Part shown: piece by piece, positions 6,388 through 9,157 of the stretch
Layout: every line of letters starts with the position of its first letter
How positions within the stretch are numbered: the stretch's first letter is position 1
Assembly: GCA_002730855.1 (NCBI GenBank)
Contig: PCBA01000053.1
Location: 1-9,157, forward strand
DNA length: 9,157 bases
Direction: 5' to 3'
DNA from: Gammaproteobacteria bacterium
Lineage (GTDB): Bacteria > Pseudomonadota > Gammaproteobacteria > Magnimaribacterales > Magnimaribacteraceae
The notes under the pieces: model-generated
The model's input: the letters and a program-made list of their open reading frames with translations, nothing else
Told to the model about the DNA's origin: nothing
Database searches by the model: none
Position numbers and translations under genes: made by a program

Positions 6388-7479
6388 TTAAGGCAATCTT
6401 GATAATTTATCTAAAAGAATAGAATTTTCTTCAGGAAGTCCGACTGTTGTTCTTATATGATTAGGCATTCCGTATACGTCTAAAGTTCTAAGAATTATTC
6501 CTTCTCTTAATAAAGCTTCAAACAAACTTTCTCCGCCTTGCTTGCAACTAAAACTAATAAAATTTCCTTCAGTTGGTATACATTCATAACCTAATTCCTC
6601 TAAACCCTCTATTAAAATTGCTTTTTGGACGAAGTTCATTTCCATTGACTTCAACAAATGTTCTTCATCATATAAGGCAACCTCAGCAGCCATCAGAGCT
6701 AAAGAGTTGGCATTAAATGGCTGCCTAACTCTGTTTAAGTAATCTGCAATTTCTTCAGAAGATACTGAATAACCTATTCGAAAACCAGCCAAGCCATAAG
6801 CTTTAGAAAAACTTCTGCTTATTATCAAATTAGGATGATTACTAATTAAATTAAAATTAACATCTTCATTCTTATAAGAAGAATAATCAAAATAAGCTTG
6901 GTCTAACAAGACAATAATATTTTTATCTATTTCTTTTAGGAAAGTATCTATTTCTTCAGGGTTTAAGAAAGTACCTGTGGGGTTATTGGGATTAGCAATA
7001 AAAATTAATTTAGTATTATCTTTTATAGAATTCTTCATGCCTTCTAGATCATGACCAAATTCTTTGGCAGGAACTTCAATACACTCTGCTCCTACTGCTT
7101 GTACCGCAAGAGGGTATACAGCAAAAGCATGCTCAGAAAAAACCGCACTATCGGCAACAGAAAGGAAAGTTCTTGTTATGAATTCAATTATGTCATTGGA
7201 TCCATTTCCCACGGTCAAGCAATTAAGGTTAACTTTAAACTTTTGACTTATTTTCTCTTTTAACCTTAAAGCATTTCCATCAGGGTATCTGTGCGTACTA
7301 TTTAATACTTTTCTAACTGCCTCTATAGCTAATGGGCTTGGACCCATAGGATTTTCATTGCTAGCTAATTTAATAGCGTTCTTTATTCCTAGTTCTCTCT
7401 CTAGATCTTCTACAGGCTTACCAGGTTTATATGGGTTTAGACCTACAATCCCTTTATTAACTAAATTTTTAAGATCCAT
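6388..7479 (-). CDS. hisC: Histidinol-phosphate / aromatic aminotransferase (HisC2 type)
   Basis: This is a fold-type I PLP aminotransferase of the HisC family, 363 residues. The N-terminus contains GLNPYKPGKP and LASNENPMGPSP. RYPDG is at 64-68, GNGSNDIIE at 91-99, NPNNPTG at 163-169, and LLDQAYFDY around 191-199 (Asp193 for the PLP nitrogen, Tyr196 for the PLP oxygen). SRSFSKAYGLAGFRIGY holds the Schiff-base lysine, Lys226. The substrate-binding region near the C-terminus includes RTTVGLPEEN. HisC catalyses imidazole-acetol phosphate to histidinol phosphate. Copies in this gene neighbourhood, between pheA and tyrA, are thought to act as broad-specificity aminotransferases that also handle phenylpyruvate and 4-hydroxyphenylpyruvate. 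A dual role is therefore likely but inferred. The ATG follows the pheA stop after 5 nt (CCTTT) with no ribosome site. The common DEAY motif reads DQAY here. Confidence 0.93.
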   Translation of the reverse strand: MDLKNLVNKGIVGLNPYKPGKPVEDLERELGIKNAIKLASNENPMGPSPLAIEAVRKVLNSTHRYPDGNALRLKEKISQKFKVNLNCLTVGNGSNDIIEFITRTFLSVADSAVFSEHAFAVYPLAVQAVGAECIEVPAKEFGHDLEGMKNSIKDNTKLIFIANPNNPTGTFLNPEEIDTFLKEIDKNIIVLLDQAYFDYSSYKNEDVNFNLISNHPNLIISRSFSKAYGLAGFRIGYSVSSEEIADYLNRVRQPFNANSLALMAAEVALYDEEHLLKSMEMNFVQKAILIEGLEELGYECIPTEGNFISFSCKQGGESLFEALLREGIILRTLDVYGMPNHIRTTVGLPEENSILLDKLSRLP

Positions 7480-7484
7480 AAAGG

Positions 7485-8561
7485 TTAGTTAATAGCTTTC
7501 GGGTAAGATCCCAAAACTTGTACTCCCACACTTAGTTTATTTAGTTGCGTTAAAAGCTCTTTTACGCTCTTATCATTTTTATGACCTTCTAAATCTAAAA
7601 AGAAGGAGTACTGCCATTTATCTTTCTTAGAGGGGCGATAGGTTATATGAGTTAAGTTAAGAGATAGATTCTTAAAAGGCAATAAAACTGAATACAAAGC
7701 CCCTTCTTCATTTTTGGTTGTAATAACTAATGAGGTTTTATCATTACCAGTCGATACAGGTTCGATGTTACCAATCGTTATAAATCTAGTGGTGTTTGAA
7801 GAATGATCTTCTATGTTGTTATCTAAAATATCTAACCCATACTTATCGGCAGCCTTAACTCCGGCTATTGCCAATACACCCTCCGACTTGGATGCGTTTA
7901 AAGCAGCTTGAGAATTACTACTTACGGGTATTAGCTTTACACCAGGACAATATGAATCTAACCAACCCTTGCATTGAGCCAATGTTTGCTCATGAGCGTG
8001 AATCTCAAACCCTTCTTTGGGTAGGGGTTTGTTATAGCCAATTAAATTATGATGAATACTAATTTCTATTTCACCACATATTGTTAAGCCAAATTCTATT
8101 AAGCAATCTAAAGTTAAATTAATAGAACCTTCGGTAGAGTTCTCTATTGGAACAATGCCAAAGTCACAAACTTTATTTTGTACATCTTCAAAAACTGATT
8201 TGATAGTAGGTTCTGGGTTTTTTATAACAGACTTACCAAATTTATCTTCAAGAGCTGATTCAGAATAAGTTCCTTCAGGGCCAAGGTAAGCTATTTTTAA
8301 ATCTGACTCTTTTGATCTACAACTTGAGATAATTTCATTGTAGATTGAAAATACTTGTTCATCATTTAAAGGGCCTTTATTTAGATCTTTTAACTTATTA
8401 TGTATAGATGCCTCTCTATCGGGCCTATATTTAATTGAATCTTCTTTCGCCTTGCCTGCATTAATTGCTAAATCTGCTCGTTCATTTAGTAAAGATAATA
8501 TTTTTTCATCCAAGAAATCTATTTTTTCTCGGATAGAGCTAAGGTCTTTTTCTTTCGCCAT
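7485..8561 (-). CDS. pheA: Bifunctional chorismate mutase / prephenate dehydratase (P-protein)
   Basis: PheA converts chorismate to prephenate and then to phenylpyruvate, committing flux to phenylalanine. The 358-residue protein has three parts. Residues 1-86 are an AroQ chorismate mutase, with Arg11, Arg28, Lys39 and the YRPDRE motif at 45-50. Residues 88-265 are a prephenate dehydratase, with AYLGPEGTYSE at 91-101, PIENSTEGS at 138-146, and SSNTTRF at 254-260 including the catalytic Thr-Arg-Phe. Residues 275-358 are an ACT regulatory domain, with GAL at 287-289. The domain order and the ending VLGSYPKA match the Pseudomonas-type P-protein. The effector motif usually written ESRP or ETRP reads TYRP at 307-310, so phenylalanine feedback may differ. 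The ATG at 8561 comes 7 nt after the serC stop without an SD sequence, suggesting coupled translation. Confidence 0.96.
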   Translation of the reverse strand: MAKEKDLSSIREKIDFLDEKILSLLNERADLAINAGKAKEDSIKYRPDREASIHNKLKDLNKGPLNDEQVFSIYNEIISSCRSKESDLKIAYLGPEGTYSESALEDKFGKSVIKNPEPTIKSVFEDVQNKVCDFGIVPIENSTEGSINLTLDCLIEFGLTICGEIEISIHHNLIGYNKPLPKEGFEIHAHEQTLAQCKGWLDSYCPGVKLIPVSSNSQAALNASKSEGVLAIAGVKAADKYGLDILDNNIEDHSSNTTRFITIGNIEPVSTGNDKTSLVITTKNEEGALYSVLLPFKNLSLNLTHITYRPSKKDKWQYSFFLDLEGHKNDKSVKELLTQLNKLSVGVQVLGSYPKAIN

Positions 8562-8568
8562 AACAAGT

Positions 8569-9157
8569 TTAAGATTCTTTTTTTTCGAAAGAATCCATGA
8601 AGTCTATGAGGGCATCTACTCCCTCTTCAGGCATAGCATTATAAATACTAGCTCGCATCCCGCCTACTGATCTATGTCCTTTTAAGGCCAACAGTCCTGC
8701 CTCAGAAGATTCTTGTAAAAATTTTTGATTAAGATCTTCTTTTCGTAAAAGAAAAGGTATATTCATTATCGATCTATCTGACTTGTTCATTTTATTTTCA
8801 TAAAAGCTTGATTCATCTATAAAGCTATATATTTTTTTAGCTTTATTGTTGTTGATCTTTCCCATCTCCTCAACCCCGCCAATAGATTTTAGCCACTCAA
8901 ATACTTTACCTGCTACGTACCATGCGAAGGTTGGTGGAGTGTTATACATAGACTCGCCTTCATGTAGGGAAGTGTAATTAAGCATTGTAGGTGTAAGTTC
9001 TTGTGCTGAACCCAGCAGACTCTTTTTTATTATCGCGAAGCCTAATCCTGCTGGGCCTATATTTTTTTGTGCTCCTCCGTAGATCAAAGAGAATTTATTA
9101 ACATCAAGTGGTTCAGAAAGTATTCCTGAAGAATAATCTGCAACTAAGGGTAAGTGC
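8569..9157 (-). CDS. serC: Phosphoserine aminotransferase, C-terminal part (5' end outside window)
   Basis: SerC transaminates 3-phosphohydroxypyruvate to phosphoserine and also acts in pyridoxal-phosphate synthesis. The frame is open to the window edge and encodes the last 195 residues of a family of about 360. The visible part begins HLPLVADYSSGILSEPLDV, followed by LIYGGAQKNIGPAGL with the PLP-binding lysine in GAQKN. NTPPTFAWYVAGKVFEWLK, RSIMNIPF, and LKGHRSVGGMRASIYNAMPEEGV, which includes the conserved C-terminal substrate-binding segment, follow. A TTG at 9087 is internal and not the start, because similarity continues through it upstream. SerC heads this supraoperon in many Gammaproteobacteria, commonly after gyrA. 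The pheA ATG follows its stop by 7 nt. The fragment shows no frameshift or missing motif; it is cut only by the window boundary. Confidence 0.96.
   Translation of the reverse strand, partial: HLPLVADYSSGILSEPLDVNKFSLIYGGAQKNIGPAGLGFAIIKKSLLGSAQELTPTMLNYTSLHEGESMYNTPPTFAWYVAGKVFEWLKSIGGVEEMGKINNNKAKKIYSFIDESSFYENKMNKSDRSIMNIPFLLRKEDLNQKFLQESSEAGLLALKGHRSVGGMRASIYNAMPEEGVDALIDFMDSFEKKES

Noticed and set aside
1..9157. A new defence, mobile or secondary-metabolite system
   Set aside because: Apart from the left 100 bases every gene is a recognised housekeeping gene in a known conserved order; I find no novel multi-gene system to support.

Overview
The window is a densely packed, visibly AT-rich stretch (roughly two-thirds A+T by eye). 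All recognisable genes lie on the minus strand and read from high to low coordinates. In transcription order they are serC (5' end outside the window), pheA, hisC, tyrA, aroA, cmk, rpsA, ihfB, a gmhA-type sugar-phosphate isomerase gene, lapA and a 3'-broken pyrF. This order is the mixed-function aromatic/serine/translation supraoperon known from Gammaproteobacteria such as Pseudomonas. Together with the low GC and near-absence of intergenic DNA (only about 73 nt between the start of pyrF and the end of serC), it suggests a streamlined, probably marine gammaproteobacterium, for example a SAR86-like lineage. The phylum-level call is solid; the lineage is inference.

Region 9157-5501 (minus strand) is amino-acid biosynthesis: SerC (serine and pyridoxal phosphate), PheA (chorismate to prephenate to phenylpyruvate), HisC (histidinol-phosphate and probably aromatic aminotransferase) and TyrA (prephenate dehydrogenase). 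Region 5504-4185 is AroA, which makes the chorismate precursor used by PheA and TyrA. Region 4188-1542 is the nucleotide/translation/chromatin block: CMP kinase, ribosomal protein S1 and IHF-beta. Region 1500-103 is the envelope and pyrimidine tail: GmhA-like isomerase, LapA membrane protein and PyrF. Neighbouring genes are separated by 5-41 nt or overlap by 1-8 nt, so one or a few polycistronic transcripts and translational coupling are likely.

The unusual part is the left edge. PyrF matches its family up to about residue 181 and then stops abruptly, without the C-terminal phosphate-binding segment. The loss of homology coincides with a 14-bp perfect palindrome at 108-121. Beyond it lies an unrelated short plus-strand reading frame that runs in from the window edge. 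This may be a real rearrangement or insertion, or a chimeric assembly end; the window cannot decide.

Other points of interest are the missing lapB between lapA and pyrF, a gmhA gene inserted between ihfB and lapA, a changed effector motif in the PheA ACT domain, separate but overlapping tyrA and aroA (fused in Pseudomonas aeruginosa), and several genes without a Shine-Dalgarno sequence. I see no RNA genes, CRISPR array, insertion sequence or clear terminator, and no evidence for a new multi-gene system. No stretch of more than 300 bases lacks a gene.
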